Assembly (NCBI GenBank): GCA_030180135.1
Contig: CM058236.1
Span: 63,205,728-63,269,727, forward strand
Direction: 5' to 3'
From: Orychophragmus violaceus
Lineage: Eukaryota > Streptophyta > Magnoliopsida > Brassicales > Brassicaceae
Length of the DNA stretch: 64,000 nt
The position numbers were made by a program, and so were the translations under genes. Below the pieces are notes generated by a model. That model was given only the letters and a program-made list of their open reading frames with translations, was not told the DNA's origin and ran no database searches. Positions 10,438 to 22,047 of this stretch are shown here, piece after piece (position 1 is the first letter of the stretch; every line of letters begins with the position of its first letter).

Positions 10438-11607
10438 ATGGATCACAATAAAGAAGAGGCTAATAGGGCTAAAGAGACTGCACAGAAGAGGTTTCTAGCA
10501 AAAGATTTTGCTGGGGCTAGAAAATTTGCCTTGCAAGCTCAGTTCTTGAATCCTGAACTCGATGGAATTATGCAAATGGTGGCTACTTTTCATATGCATT
10601 TATCTGCACAGAAGAATATAATAAATGGGGAGAGAGACTACTACGGTGTACTTGGTGTAAACCCTAAGGATGACGATGATAAAAAGAGGAAACGTTATAG
10701 AAAGTTGGCTGTGATGCTTCATCCTGACAGGAACAAGTCGATCGGAGCACAGGAAGCCTTTCAATTTCTTTCTCAGGCATGGGGTGTGTTATCCGCCAAG
10801 GCAAAGAGAGCTGACTATATGAATTTGAGATTGTGTGATGGAAGAGGGGCTTCATCACCAAAGCATGCAAACAATGGATCCCAGAAAGCTGCTAAAGAAA
10901 GTGTTAGTAACACAAAAAAAGTGAAAAGTTCGCAGAGAGGTAAAAAGCGAGCAAGGGATGACTCTGCCTCTGCATCTGCTGCAGCTGCTGCTACTACTTC
11001 TACTTCAGCCCATAATAATACTTCTGATGGAACCTTTTCGATCCCCCAGACCTTTCACGACCACCAGTTTAACTATATCCCTCGGTCAACAACAGATGGA
11101 AGAAAGAAAAGTACAAACAATAATGGTGTGTATGATTCCTTGGAGTGGGGTGCTGTGTACACTGGAACCAAAAACGCTGCTCATGCTGCACATATCGGCT
11201 CACAAAAGGCCAAAACGAACAACGTTATTCAGGTAATGTATATTTTTAATACTTTATAATTTTTCGTTTATTTATATTTATTTCTAAAATTTGTTTTTTC
11301 GATCTTTTTACAGGAAATGTCGAAGACCAAAGGACATTGGTTCGGTTTAGGCAACATGAACCAAAAACTGAAGTCTACAACGTCGCCAATTCCGAATCAG
11401 ACAGACTATGAGGAGATACTACAAAAAAAGGATGAGGAGATCTCGATCTTGAAGACGATACTACAGAAGAAGGATGAGGAGATTTCGATCTTAAAGGCAA
11501 ACCAAGTTAAAGTGCTCGCAAGGATCGACCAGCTAGAAGCGAGGCTTGAGCTTGGGGGTCAGCATCCACAGCCGAGGTCGGAGCTGGGGTCGGGATCGGG
11601 GTTATAG
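10438..11607 (+). CDS. DnaJ-domain protein fused to a transposase-derived coiled coil
   Basis: Two exons are inferred: 10438-11232 and 11314-11607, joined by an 81-bp GT-AG intron in phase 0, giving about 362 residues. Residues 1-60 are the conserved N-terminus of plant DUF3444-type DnaJ proteins (KEEANRAKETAQKRFLAKDF). Residues about 65-130 are a J domain with intact HPD (AVMLHPDRNKSIGAQEAF). A Lys/Ser/Ala-rich linker follows. The usual DUF3444 C-terminus is absent. Instead, exon 2 reads SKTKGHWFGLGNMNQKLKS followed by a heptad coiled coil with an internal repeat (LQKKDEEISIL twice). This resembles the C-terminus of Ptta/En/Spm Transposase_24 proteins (KKGRVYGLGS plus coil). The DnaJ match to copy 2 ends at about 11210, marking the fusion point. 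Expression is unproven. Confidence 0.62.
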
Positions 11608-12519
11608 GCTCGGGATTATGGTTATAGGGGTGGCTATCATTTCAATAACAAATAATTTTTATGCTTTTTATGAATAATTTAAATTTTAAAAATATTTTCA
11701 TTTTAATACTAAATTTGATTTTATTTCAATTAAAAATAAATATTAATTTATTTTCGAAAATTTATAAATATTATACTTACAAAATATATCATTTATAAGT
11801 AACGTCGGTAATCGGTCGATTTTACAAACCATCAATAATCTATCGGTTATTGAACCTTTCGGTTATCGAAACAGTTGGTAATCCGTCAAGCAAAGAACCT
11901 GTTAGATACTGATCTTAACCCAATCTGATGACCAAAATTCTCATGTCTACCTAAACACGAACTCATACTGCAAAGACTAAAAATGCTGATAAAATCAAAT
12001 CCAGAATTCTCAAAATCCAGCTAGTTTCCTTTGATTGGAAAACTTCCTTCCTATTCTTTAATCTTCTTTGGGCTACACGATTCTTAAAACATGACCGCAC
12101 ATAAAACTTTGCATTCAAAAATTACAGGTTTCCCTCTAAATAGATTTACGTGTTAGCATAACAATCATCAGACATGAGTATTTACCATTTAAAATATGTT
12201 TTCTAATTTTTTGTCAAAAATGGACATGTATAGTTTAAAATTTGTTAAATATTTTAAAGTTAAAATGTATTTTTCAGAAATTTTAATTTTATAATAATAA
12301 AACTATTATTCGCTAGGAAAAAAACACATTATATTGTCTCATCTACTCCACCAATATATCAAGCCAAATCCATTGAGATTATACACTCTTTCACCAAAAA
12401 CGAAAAGAAAAGGGAAACGGCTATACAGATTATTCACTAGGATAAAAGTTAATAATGTTTTTTTGCGTCAAAATGAAGCAGTTGAGGACTGAAACATTGT
12501 CATTGTCTTAATCTAATTT
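11608..12519. other. AT-rich intergenic DNA
   Basis: Nothing is recognised. A short patch at about 11810-11880 repeats TCGGTTAT-like words and may be the remnant of the element that supplied the chimeric exon. Confidence 0.4.
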
Positions 12520-13207
12520 CTAGTTTTTTAATAAGTAATAAATCAGTATTTTCCATTTGTTCACCACAAAATAAATTTCTAATAAGAAACAAATCAGTAT
12601 TTTTCATTTGTCAATAACAAATTATTTTTTAATAGGGTGTTTTAGGGCGATAATACGTTTGAATTGTTTTAGAATTACATGCAATGTCCCTGAGGACACA
12701 TTTAGGGTTTAGTATGTCTTCGATGAGGACATAGTCGCTGACTTCATGTCCACTTTTTCATTAATTTTAGAATATTTTGGGCAGTTTAACGATAAGTGAG
12801 GGTTAGGTTTCCTTTTTACTATGATTCTTCAATGCAGCATGTTTGTTGGTCAAATAATAATGGCGTTGATGGAGTTAAATATTTGCACCTGATTAGTTTT
12901 TGGGAATCTTTGTGATTGAGTATGATAATTGTGCATTTTCCAGATGAGATTGGTTTACTTCTGCCTTCATTTTTCTAATCGTTATCACTATACCCTTTTA
13001 GGTTTATATATTTCTCTTACCCTCTATTTAACTCATCTCTCGCAGTCTTTGGTTTTCTTTCTAACTTTTTGTATCAGTCTCATTACTGAGGAGTCGATTC
13101 GGTTTCCCTGATCATGTATTGGCGTCTTGTTGTCACTCCACACTGCCGCTCTTAGTCAAGCACCTCTTCTCTATTCTTGATAATCTTGAAGCGGAAAGTA
13201 TAGATTT

Positions 13208-14019
13208 TTTGTGTGGTAAAAATGTTAAATTTTATTACCGTTTTTGAATTTTGACAGAATAACAGGAGATACAAAGAAGACATATCAAACAACAACAAAA
13301 AAACTATTAGAACCAAACGCCACAATTGAGAACGACGAATATGAAAGGTTAAGATAAAGGCCCTAACGAAACTTTAAACCCGACATAGAACCAATCCAGA
13401 GAGCAGCAATCACACGTCAAGACGTAGACCACCCCGCCTTTGTCATAGCTCCGAAGAACTAGACTTCACATCATAGTTGCCACGAGCATCTTTCTAAGGC
13501 CAGCCCTCAAACCTCTGGAGTGAGATGTCTACAGCTTGTCCGAAAACTAACGGGATCTCCGGAAACCGTAGCGGACTAACTAGCATTTGTCGACAAGGGA
13601 GCCCAAGCGGGCCGTCGAAGAGTCACCTCCGATTACCATTCCCGATCGAACGAATCTCTCAAGAACCAGCCCCCACAGTTATAAGATAGCCGCAACTATA
13701 AACCAGCGCCTTTGCATCTCTAGATCGGGACCATGTCACCATCACCACCGGTCTTTTCCGGAGCCAATCAGACCCAACACTTAAACCAAAATTACTGCCA
13801 AAACCAAAAGGACGAACAAATACTGTCAGGAATCCCCGGCCACACCGAAGGAAGACGGCACCTGAGTCACACCGCCAAAACGCCGGAAGCAACACCGTCG
13901 AGCCACCCGCAACAACCATCGCAGAGGATCCAAGCTTCCCGGACATCGCGAGCCACCCCGAATAGGTTAGCCACAAGCGAAGATCCACCATCGATAACCC
14001 AAATGGATTATCTATGCTC
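13208..14019 (-). mobile_element. SINE/LINE-like retroposon with 15-bp target duplication
   Basis: The 812-bp insert interrupts DnaJ copy 2 and is flanked by the perfect 15-bp direct repeat GGAAAGTATAGATTT (13193-13207 and 14020-14034). This length is typical of target-primed reverse transcription. On the minus strand its 3' end carries AATAAAATTTAACA and finishes in a short A-run next to the target repeat. The 5' part is GC-richer and contains a 110-codon minus-strand ORF without recognisable domains (13991-13659). No endonuclease or reverse-transcriptase motif is visible, so it is a SINE-like element or a heavily deleted LINE. Confidence 0.68.
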
Positions 14020-14782
14020 GGAAAGTATAGATTTGTAGACTTTAAATGTATTACGATAAAGAAGAGGCGAATAAGGCTAGAGAGACAGCACCGAAGAGGG
14101 TTTTAGTAAATGATTTTGCTAGGGCTACGAAATTTTCCTTGCAAGCTCAGTCATTGAAGAGAGGTATAAAGCGAGCAAGTGATGGCTCTGCATCTGCATC
14201 TGGTGCTGCTACTAGCTTACGACTTCTACTTCATCCCATAATACAACTTGTGATGGAACCTTTTGGACTGTATGCCTCATCATGAGTATCATCGTGTTTA
14301 CCTAAACCAGAACCTCTTGTGTCTTAGATGTCTTAGGCTGTTTATAGCTATGGAAACAGATCCTCCAGGCTCAGGTTCGATCCGCAAGACCTTTCACGGG
14401 CACTAGTTTAACTCTATCCCTCAGTCAACAACAAATGGAAGAAAGAAAAGTACAGACAATAATGGTGTGTATGGTGAGTATGATTCCTTGGAGTCGGTTG
14501 CTGTGTACACTGGAACCAAAACCCTGCTCATGCTGCACAGACTGGCTCACGAAAATATGAGGTTGTGCATAGAGAATATACCAAAAGAGTGGCTAGTGCT
14601 CCATCGACAAATCCTCCAAAAAGAAGAAAATGTATGGAAAATGTGAGATAATTTTGTGAGGAATATATTGAAGAAGAAAGCAAAGCTGATAATAAGCAGA
14701 AAGCTACAAGAATTATGCACCATCGTTGCTGCAATTGAAACGGACGCAAATGGAAGGCGAATGAAACTGAGGATGTCAATGT

Positions 14783-17700
14783 TATAGGAGAGTGAGGATC
14801 ATATCTACAAGATTACACTGTAAGATACTCCTATATTATGTACATAACAATATATCCTAACAACTAAATGTTAAGATATGGTCTTATCTTCTACACGCCC
14901 CTGCAAGATGATCGACTGTTAGAGAGACTAATCTTGTCATTGAGAAGTGTAAGTCGTGGTCTTGGCAGGGGTTTGGTAAGTGCGTCGACAAGTTGATCCT
15001 TCGATGAGACGTGTGTAACACGGAGAAACCCGGATTGAACCAACTGCCGAATGAAATGAAAATCAAGCGCCACATGCTTCATTCGACTGTGAAAAACCGG
15101 ATTTGTACAAAGATATGTTTCTCCAACGTTGTCACAATAAATGACTGGCTGTGACGAAGAAGTGATGCCCAGCTCACGCATCAAGTAGGAAACCAATTGC
15201 AGTTCAGATCCTGTAACTGCTATGGATTTATACTCAGCCTCAGTGGAGGAGCGTGCGACTGTTTTCTGCTTCTTAGAGGACCAAACGATTGAATGAGAAC
15301 CAAGGTAAACAATGTACGCACTGGTTGAAGTATAATCATATATGTTGCATGTCCAATCTGCATCAGCATGAAGAGGCAAAGAATTGTTTGTGCGCAGGAG
15401 AATTCCTTGATTTTGAGTTCCAGACAGATAACACAGTACTCTCTTTTCAGCTTGCTAGTGATCATGTGTAGGACAATGCATAAACTGAGAGAGTTTGTTG
15501 ACAGAAAATGCAATGTCCAGTCTCGTGAAGTGAAGATATTGCAGACTTCCTACAACCATCTGATATGTACTGCCATCCTCTAGCGGTGTTCCGGATTTCA
15601 GATGAAGCGCTGAATTGGAAGCCATAGGCGTGGCGACAGTATTTGCATTAGTAAATTTGTTCGAGCAAGCAGATCCATAATGTACTTGTGTTATGTCATG
15701 AGGAGACCTATTTGCGAGCGATGAACTTCGATGCCCACAAAATAACTTAACTCTCCCATGTATTTTAAGGAGAATCGTTTGCCCAACAGCTTGATGAAGC
15801 TTTCAACGAGGGAGGAATGATTTCATGTAATTACTATATCATCCACATAAACCATCAGAAGATCATTGTGCCATCACGGTTCATAATGATGAGTGAAGCA
15901 TCAGTTTCTGAATTCACGAAACCAAAGGCAAGAAGGAACGTACGCAGCTCAAAATACCACGCATGTGGAGCTTGCTTTAGCCCATTAAGTGCCTTTCAAA
16001 GTTTGCAGACATAGTGGGACGATCTTGATCAACAAAACCAGTAGGTTGCGCAATGTAGACATCCTCTGTTAATTCTCATTGAAGGAAAGCATTGTTGATG
16101 TCCAATTACCGAAGAGACCATCCACGATTGACAGCCTGACCAAGCACAAGTCGGACTGTTTCTGCTTTGATAACTGGACTAAAATTTTCTTCATAGTCAA
16201 TCACGTGTCTCTAGTTTAAGCCTTTCGCAACGAGTCTGGATTTAAACTTGTGAATTTTTCCATTCGGTAAACGTTTAATGCAAAAAGCCCATTTCGTACC
16301 TACCAAGTTGTGTGAAGGATCATGAGGGATTAAATCCCATGTACGATTTTGAACCTGAGCATCAAATTCTTCCCCCTTTGAGTCTCGCCAACATTTATCT
16401 TTGACAGCCTGAGCAACAGAGGTTGGTTCAGTTTCCAGTCAGATGATATGGCAAGCATAGCGTATCTCTTATTGGGCTTGACTATGTTGATATGGCAAGC
16501 GCGTCACTATCGTTCGTTGAGGACAAGACGTTGACGTCGTTGGTCTGATCAAGGGAACAAAGACTGCTAGAGTTGTAGCTGAAACCATTTGAGTCAGCTC
16601 AGTATTTATTGCAGGTGCATGCATCTGCCATTGAATCAGCAGTAGTTGGCGTAGAGACAACAGCAGCCGGCGGTGAAGAACCCGAACATAGGGGCGGCGT
16701 TGAAACTCATACTTGTGATTTTGAATGGCCGATATCCTGCAAAACAGAGGAAAACCAAACACAATCTAAAAAAAAAGAAGTGTTAGAAGGAGCAGAAAGA
16801 TGGATGAATGGAAAAGAAGACTCAAAGAACTGAACATGACGAGATATAAAGACACGTTTGGTGGCTGGATGAAGACACAAATATGCACTTTGTTTTTGGG
16901 AGTAGCCAAAGAATACACAAGGGGCTGAACGAGCATCAAGTTTGTGATTTGTGTAGGGACGAAGCCACAGGTAACATAAACAACCAAATACCCGCAACTT
17001 GAAATAGTTGGGAGTGATGCAAAAGAGACTTCCGAATGGAATGGAGTTTTCTAAGGTGGAAGCCTATTGATAAGATAAGCAGCAGTAGTGAGAGCATAGC
17101 TCCAATAAAGAATTGGTATGGAAGCATGAGAAAGTAAAGGGTTTCAACCAAATGGCGGCGACGACATTCGGAAAAGCCATTGTGCTCAGGTGTGTGAGGG
17201 GGAGAAGTGAGGTGGGTGATTCCATTGTCAACCAAGTATTTAGCCATTGCAATGTATTCTCCTCCGTCGTCAGAATATAGAGTGATTATGTGCTCATTGA
17301 GTTTCTTTTCGACTAGGTTTCTGGACTTTTTAAAAACATCAAAGACATCAAATTTATTACATAGAGGATAAAGCAATAGATAGTGTGTATAGTGATCAAT
17401 GAAGATGACATAGTACTTAAACTCATATATAGAGTAGACAAGAGAAGTCCAAACATCAGAATAGATGATTTCGAGTAGTTTGGTTGAGGTGAGAGACGAG
17501 ATTGAAAATGGTATTTTATGACTTTTACTAACTGAGAAAGCGTTTCAAGGAAGCAAAGAAGTTTTACTAGAAACAGGCAGAGAATTCTGCAAAACAATCG
17601 ATTTTAAAGTAGCGATGGACGGATGTCCAAAACGCGAGTGCCAAATAGATAAAGGACTCGTTATTGTAGAATGAAAAGCAGAAAGACCAGAACTAATAGA

Positions 17701-19273
17701 GACCTGCCATTCATAACCACAGTTACTCGAGTTTCCGGAGATCAACTACGCCCCCGAGTTGAGATCCTTCACCTGAAAACATTGGGAAAGAATTCCACAG
17801 AAACATGATTGTCATAACATAGTTTTTGAACTGAAATCAGATATTTTTTTGATGGCTGGTACTCGTAAAACATTTGTAAGTGATAAATCACGAGTAGTAT
17901 GGGGAAGAGAAAGGGAACCAGTATGTGTTATATCGAGTCCTTTCCCATTGCCAACCATTACTTCTTCAGCACCAGTGTATGGAGAGTGGAACGAGAGATT
18001 AGCCAGATCAGAATTAATGTGATGCGATGCAACAATGTCGAGTAACCAGGAGGACGGATCAAGTGGCTGCAGAGAAGCATTGTACGCTCGAGGAGACCAG
18101 TTTGCTGCACCATGTTGCTGCTGCAGAGATTGTTAAGATGGAGCATAGTGTTGAACAAGGTGAAACATGGGTCAGTATTTAGCATTGTGCCCTTGAGTTC
18201 TGCAGGCCTGACATTTCCCTAGATAAGTGCTATGTTGGCGTTGTCCATTTCCATGATTGTACATCTGTGCGTGTTGTTGTTGAGGTCGCGATTGATATTA
18301 GTTCCCTTGAGCTCGCCAGTTTTTGTTCTTGTTTTGAGCAAGATTGGCTGTAACCGGAAAAGAAGAAGGCTGTGGCTGAGCACTTGAGAGTGCAATCTCA
18401 CGGTTAAGTAATTTTTCATGAAGTTTGGCGAAAGAGATAGGCGTGTCACGACCATGAACTGATTCTGCAACAGGCTTGTATTCCTCACTGAGTCCATCAG
18501 GAATGATATCAGTAAGATCTTCATGGTCCATTGGATTTCCAAGAAGAGCTAACGCGTCAGCCTTGGTCTTGATGAGTTGCATGTACGTCAATGTTCTTTG
18601 TGCCTTTAACACAAAGTATGAGCTGTTGTTTGAGCTGTTTGATGTGTCCCCTTGTTGGCTTGGCATACGTAGAGGAGAGAGCTGTCCAGGCTTCAAGCAT
18701 GGTGTTGGAGCCAGTGATCAACGGCTGGATAGACGTTTCAATAGTACCGATCAAAGCACTATATAGTAAGCAATCATGTCTTTGCCAAGCAACAAATTCA
18801 GGTTTAGGAGTGTCATTGCCATCAACAGTGATTGTGGGCGTTGGAATGGTGTGTTTGTCGTCAATGAATTTGACGAGATCATAACCTCGTAGGAGTCTCG
18901 TGATTTGAATACTCCATGTGAGGTAGTTTACAGCAGAGAGCTTGGTTACATTGATCATGCTGATCGATGGAATTGGATGTTTGGGATCTGATGGATTGAT
19001 GATGTGGGAAGGAGAGTGGGTAGCGGAAGAAGAATCTATCGAGAAAAAAAAATGAAATTTTTTTTTTGGATCTAGTTGTTTTAACAAAGAGGCTTTGATA
19101 CCATATAGGTTTAGGTAAATGTGATTGCTTGATTTATTAACAAACTTAGTACAACTCTTATATAGGAGAGTGAGGATCATATCTGCAAGATTACACAGTA
19201 AGATACTCCTATATTATGTACCTAACAATATATCCTAACAACTAACTGTTACGATATGGTCTTATCTTCTACA
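14783..19273 (-). mobile_element. Copia-1, old Ty1/copia retrotransposon
   Basis: The element is in minus orientation. Its 5' LTR is at 19104-19273 and its 3' LTR at 14783-14895, both beginning TGTAGAAGATAAGACC in element orientation. The left LTR is shorter, apparently by a deletion between two TATAGG copies. Next to the 5' LTR lies TGGTATCAAAGCC (19103-19091), a primer-binding site for initiator tRNA-Met with one mismatch. A purine tract GCAGGGGCG precedes the 3' LTR. Flanks AATGT (14778-14782) and AATGC (19274-19278) are the target duplication with one change. It lies within DnaJ copy 2, whose coding sequence continues on the far side. Confidence 0.88.
14896..19060 (-). pseudogene. Degenerate gag-pol of Copia-1
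   Basis: In minus-strand order it shows a UBN2-type gag (18950-18300, KLSAVNYLTWSIQITRLLRG), a zinc knuckle CQACRTQGHNA near 18200, gag-pre-integrase (LSIWHSRFGHPSIATL, about 17680), integrase (HTPEHNGFSECRRRHL, about 17180), a badly decayed reverse transcriptase (16450-15400) and RNase H (SSKKQKTVARSSTEAEYKSI, then FHFIRQLV; 15379-14905) ending ALTKPLPRPR. Many frameshifts and stops separate these blocks, so no polyprotein can be made. The order gag-PR-INT-RT-RH identifies it as Ty1/copia. Confidence 0.85.
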
Positions 19274-19480
19274 AATGCGGCCAACACATGTTCTTCAGAA
19301 AACAAAAGTGCCATTGAATCATGCTGCATGGACTCCATTGAGTATACTTCTGGAATGATAAGATTCTCTGGGAGCCTTGACAGCAGATGTTCCTGATCCA
19401 GATTTTTTCTTGTAGTGTCGACCCACCAGCAACACCGTCACAGCTTCTTCAGGTTATTGATGAACATCTGTACGTAAGAT

Positions 19481-20186
19481 GTAAAAGATTCGAACTTTTT
19501 GGGTATCTTGGTAATGTCGTTTGCGTAAACATGAAATGGATGTTTATTTGGTAATGTAGTTTGACTAACATGAACTGGATGTATATTTTTAATTTATGGG
19601 TAAAAACAGAATCTATAATGCTAAGTTTTCATTACTTAAATAAAGGATGCTTTAAAGAATCTGAATATTTTCATTAAACATCTTCTAGGATATATATCAG
19701 ATTCCTGACTAACAATGCTTTGATCTCACTTTCTAAGATATCGATGACTACAAGAAGACTGAAGCCGTGCGTTTGTTGTTTTCAAAGTAGTATTCCATTA
19801 AATAACTAGCAGCCTTCTCTTTGTATTTGGACATCATTAATCTTCTTCAGATGATTCTTTTAGAACTTCATGGTTCTTGTTTGGTTCTGAACTATCCAAT
19901 CCGAAAGAGCAAATCGAAGAGGAAGCAGAAACTTGCGATCCAAGTCTTCAGTAAAAAGCTTAACGGACTTGAAAGACAAGTTAAAACTTTATTAACATTG
20001 GCTCGTAAAACTCAGAATGCAATATTGATTGACGATATGTGCTGCCTCTATATAGGGCCAATTGCTTTCCTCCTCCTGAAATTTTAGTCTACGAGGGACT
20101 TTTTTCAACGATATTAATTTCTTTTTCTGATATTTTTTCATCATGCACTTGTTTCCTTTTTCTTAACTCAAACCTATATATAATAG
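19481..20186. other. AT-rich spacer with a small unassigned ORF
   Basis: An 88-codon plus-strand ORF (19821-20087) contains a basic, helix-prone stretch (KSKSKRKQKLAIQVFSKKLN) but no recognised domain. It may be a remnant of the DnaJ duplication or chance. The stretch ends at the proposed left border of the large MULE. Confidence 0.3.
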
Positions 20187-21419
20187 GGATTTTCGGCAAA
20201 ACTAACACTTTTTGGCGTAGCATTAAGAAAAGTAACACTTTTGTGTTTGAATTTAATCCGGTGACACTTATTCACTATTAGAAAAAGTGAAACGCGATTT
20301 TGCCCCTAGGAGTGTGAGACACAGCCCATTCCAGCGCGTGTGTCGTATGGTCGAAGGGCAACCACGTGACTATCACCTCCAAGCGTGGCGCGTGAGGCAA
20401 TAGCAACTGACATGATGTTGATTTTATTTATATTATTATTTCCCGCCAATGACTTAGCATTTAATGCTAATTAGGTTTACTTAGTCTATTTAATTAATAG
20501 AATCTGAGTTAACTTTCAGAACTTATCTCACTTCACCACAGATTTTGGTCATAAATCCGATTGGTTGTTGTTGAAGACAGTAGTGTGGAATTAAATTTAG
20601 TGGTTTTGTGGTTTATTTTCGTTTGAGATCTGCATTAATGGCGGAGGTAAGAATTAATCATTTCTGATTTACCGTCTGTAAATCTTTATGTCTATGAAAC
20701 AAATAAATTCCTTGGTGAATCTGTCGGATTGTAAGTATGAACGTATATATGTGGTTACTGTTCATATGAACGTCGTCAACGACGTGAACCGGAAATCTTG
20801 CGTTACCCCCAAACTTTGGATCTGTCTCTGACTCGTTATTCGCTATTTTGGGTGTATGACCTCTATGTATCTTTGTTTTCATTTCTTCTGATGAACATAC
20901 GATACCGTCCGGAACAGAGTTCTGACCAGATTTCGTTTTTAATCTGAGTTTGAATTTTATAGAAGTTCACAAATTTAATTTTTAATGAACGTTCATTAGT
21001 GTTAAGACATGTTTTTTTGCTAGTAAGACATGTGTTTTTGCTTACAACAAGACATGTTTTATATATTTTCATCAGGTGCACCGCGATCCTATTTACGTGG
21101 TGGCCGGGAAGTGGAATCGTGCGAACAACGGAGAATGGGAATTCAGCATTGATTACCGGGCTTACGGGAGGTGCATAACCTTACACAGCGATGATACACC
21201 TGAATCATACAAGTCTAGGGTGTTGAAGGAGTGCGATGCTGAACATAGAACAAGCTGCAAGCTGACGTATGTGGCGCCGGCGACGATGTGTTCAATTGCA
21301 TCGTCGAAGATGCCTCCAATATGTATTGGGAGCGGAGATGGACTGGAGACTTTCAAACTTATTAGAAGAAAAAATGAGGGGGTTAGTTTATATGCTGAGT
21401 TTGGTGACGGTGGTAGAAG

Positions 21420-22047
21420 TGTTGGAATTGTGTCCAGCAATCTCTGTACTGTCTCTATAACGTAAGAGTATGTCAGTGATCAGACATAAGTCATACAATA
21501 CTGGGGGTCATGATGGCTTGCTAGAGTCCGCTCATGATCTATAAGTCTTGGACTTATTGCCTTTATTGTATGATCCCATATGGGTCACACGCTTAAGCTA
21601 GCAGGAAATAATGTTGGAACGGCTTAGCAGAAGTACGACAAAAGTGCTAGGCATTTGTCGTATTAAGAGAGAATGAATAATGGGTCTGATTAAATGGAAT
21701 TTAATCAGATTGGGCCCAAAAGCCCAAAAGGGAAGGAGATGGCTTTTAATGACTAAAAGCCAAAGTCTTCTTCTCCCTAACCCTAACCCAGCCGCGATTC
21801 TCCTCTCTCTCTGGCGCCTCTCTCCTCGTGGTCTAGCAACCAGTTTCCTGTGATTGCGTGTGTGAGCCTTTGGAGGATCCATCTCTCGGTGTATCTCCCT
21901 GATCATTGGCCTGTTCATCAATTCCGCTGCAAACAAACAGGTAAAAGGTGAGATCATATGTTTCTAAATAAGAACACCTAGATCTAATGCATGTTTAGGT
22001 TGATATCAATATGAGAATTGAATCAGGATCAACCGAAACTTACTACA
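21420..22047 (+). repeat. 5' LTR of Copia-2
   Basis: Begins TGTTGGAATTGTGTCC and ends TTACTACA just before the tRNA-Met primer-binding site. Differences from the 3' LTR are seen near 21914 (GGCC versus GACC), 22034 and 22042. Small antisense ORFs within it are not genes. Confidence 0.95.

Larger units (their letters stand above)
12520..19480 (+). pseudogene. DnaJ copy 2, broken by deletion and two insertions
   Basis: Sequence from about 12640 to 13207 matches the upstream region of copy 1. The coding start (about 14046) reads YDKEEANKARETAPKRVLV and then jumps to RGIKRASDGSASASG, so the J domain has been deleted. Parts of the linker follow at 14370-14545. The segment after GGCTCACGAAA differs from copy 1 and encodes the normal DnaJ continuation (KYEVVHREYTKRVASAPSTN in one frame). 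An 812-bp retroposon occupies 13208-14019 and a Copia element 14783-19273. Coding resumes at 19274 with NTCSSENKSAIESCCMDSIE and a VPDPDFF motif near 19390, as in DUF3444 DnaJ proteins. Frameshifts and stops are frequent. Copy 2 preserves the 3' half that copy 1 has lost. Confidence 0.7.

Noticed and set aside
13659..13991. 110-codon minus-strand ORF in the retroposon
   Set aside because: No domain recognised and no starting context; kept only as part of the retroposon description.
21775..21795. CCCTAACCCTAACCC in the Copia-2 LTR as a telomere repeat
   Set aside because: Only about two units, not the plant CCCTAAA sequence, and duplicated with the LTR.
21598..21957. 119-codon minus-strand ORF present in both Copia-2 LTRs
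   Set aside because: Antisense to the element and duplicated only because both LTRs are nearly identical.
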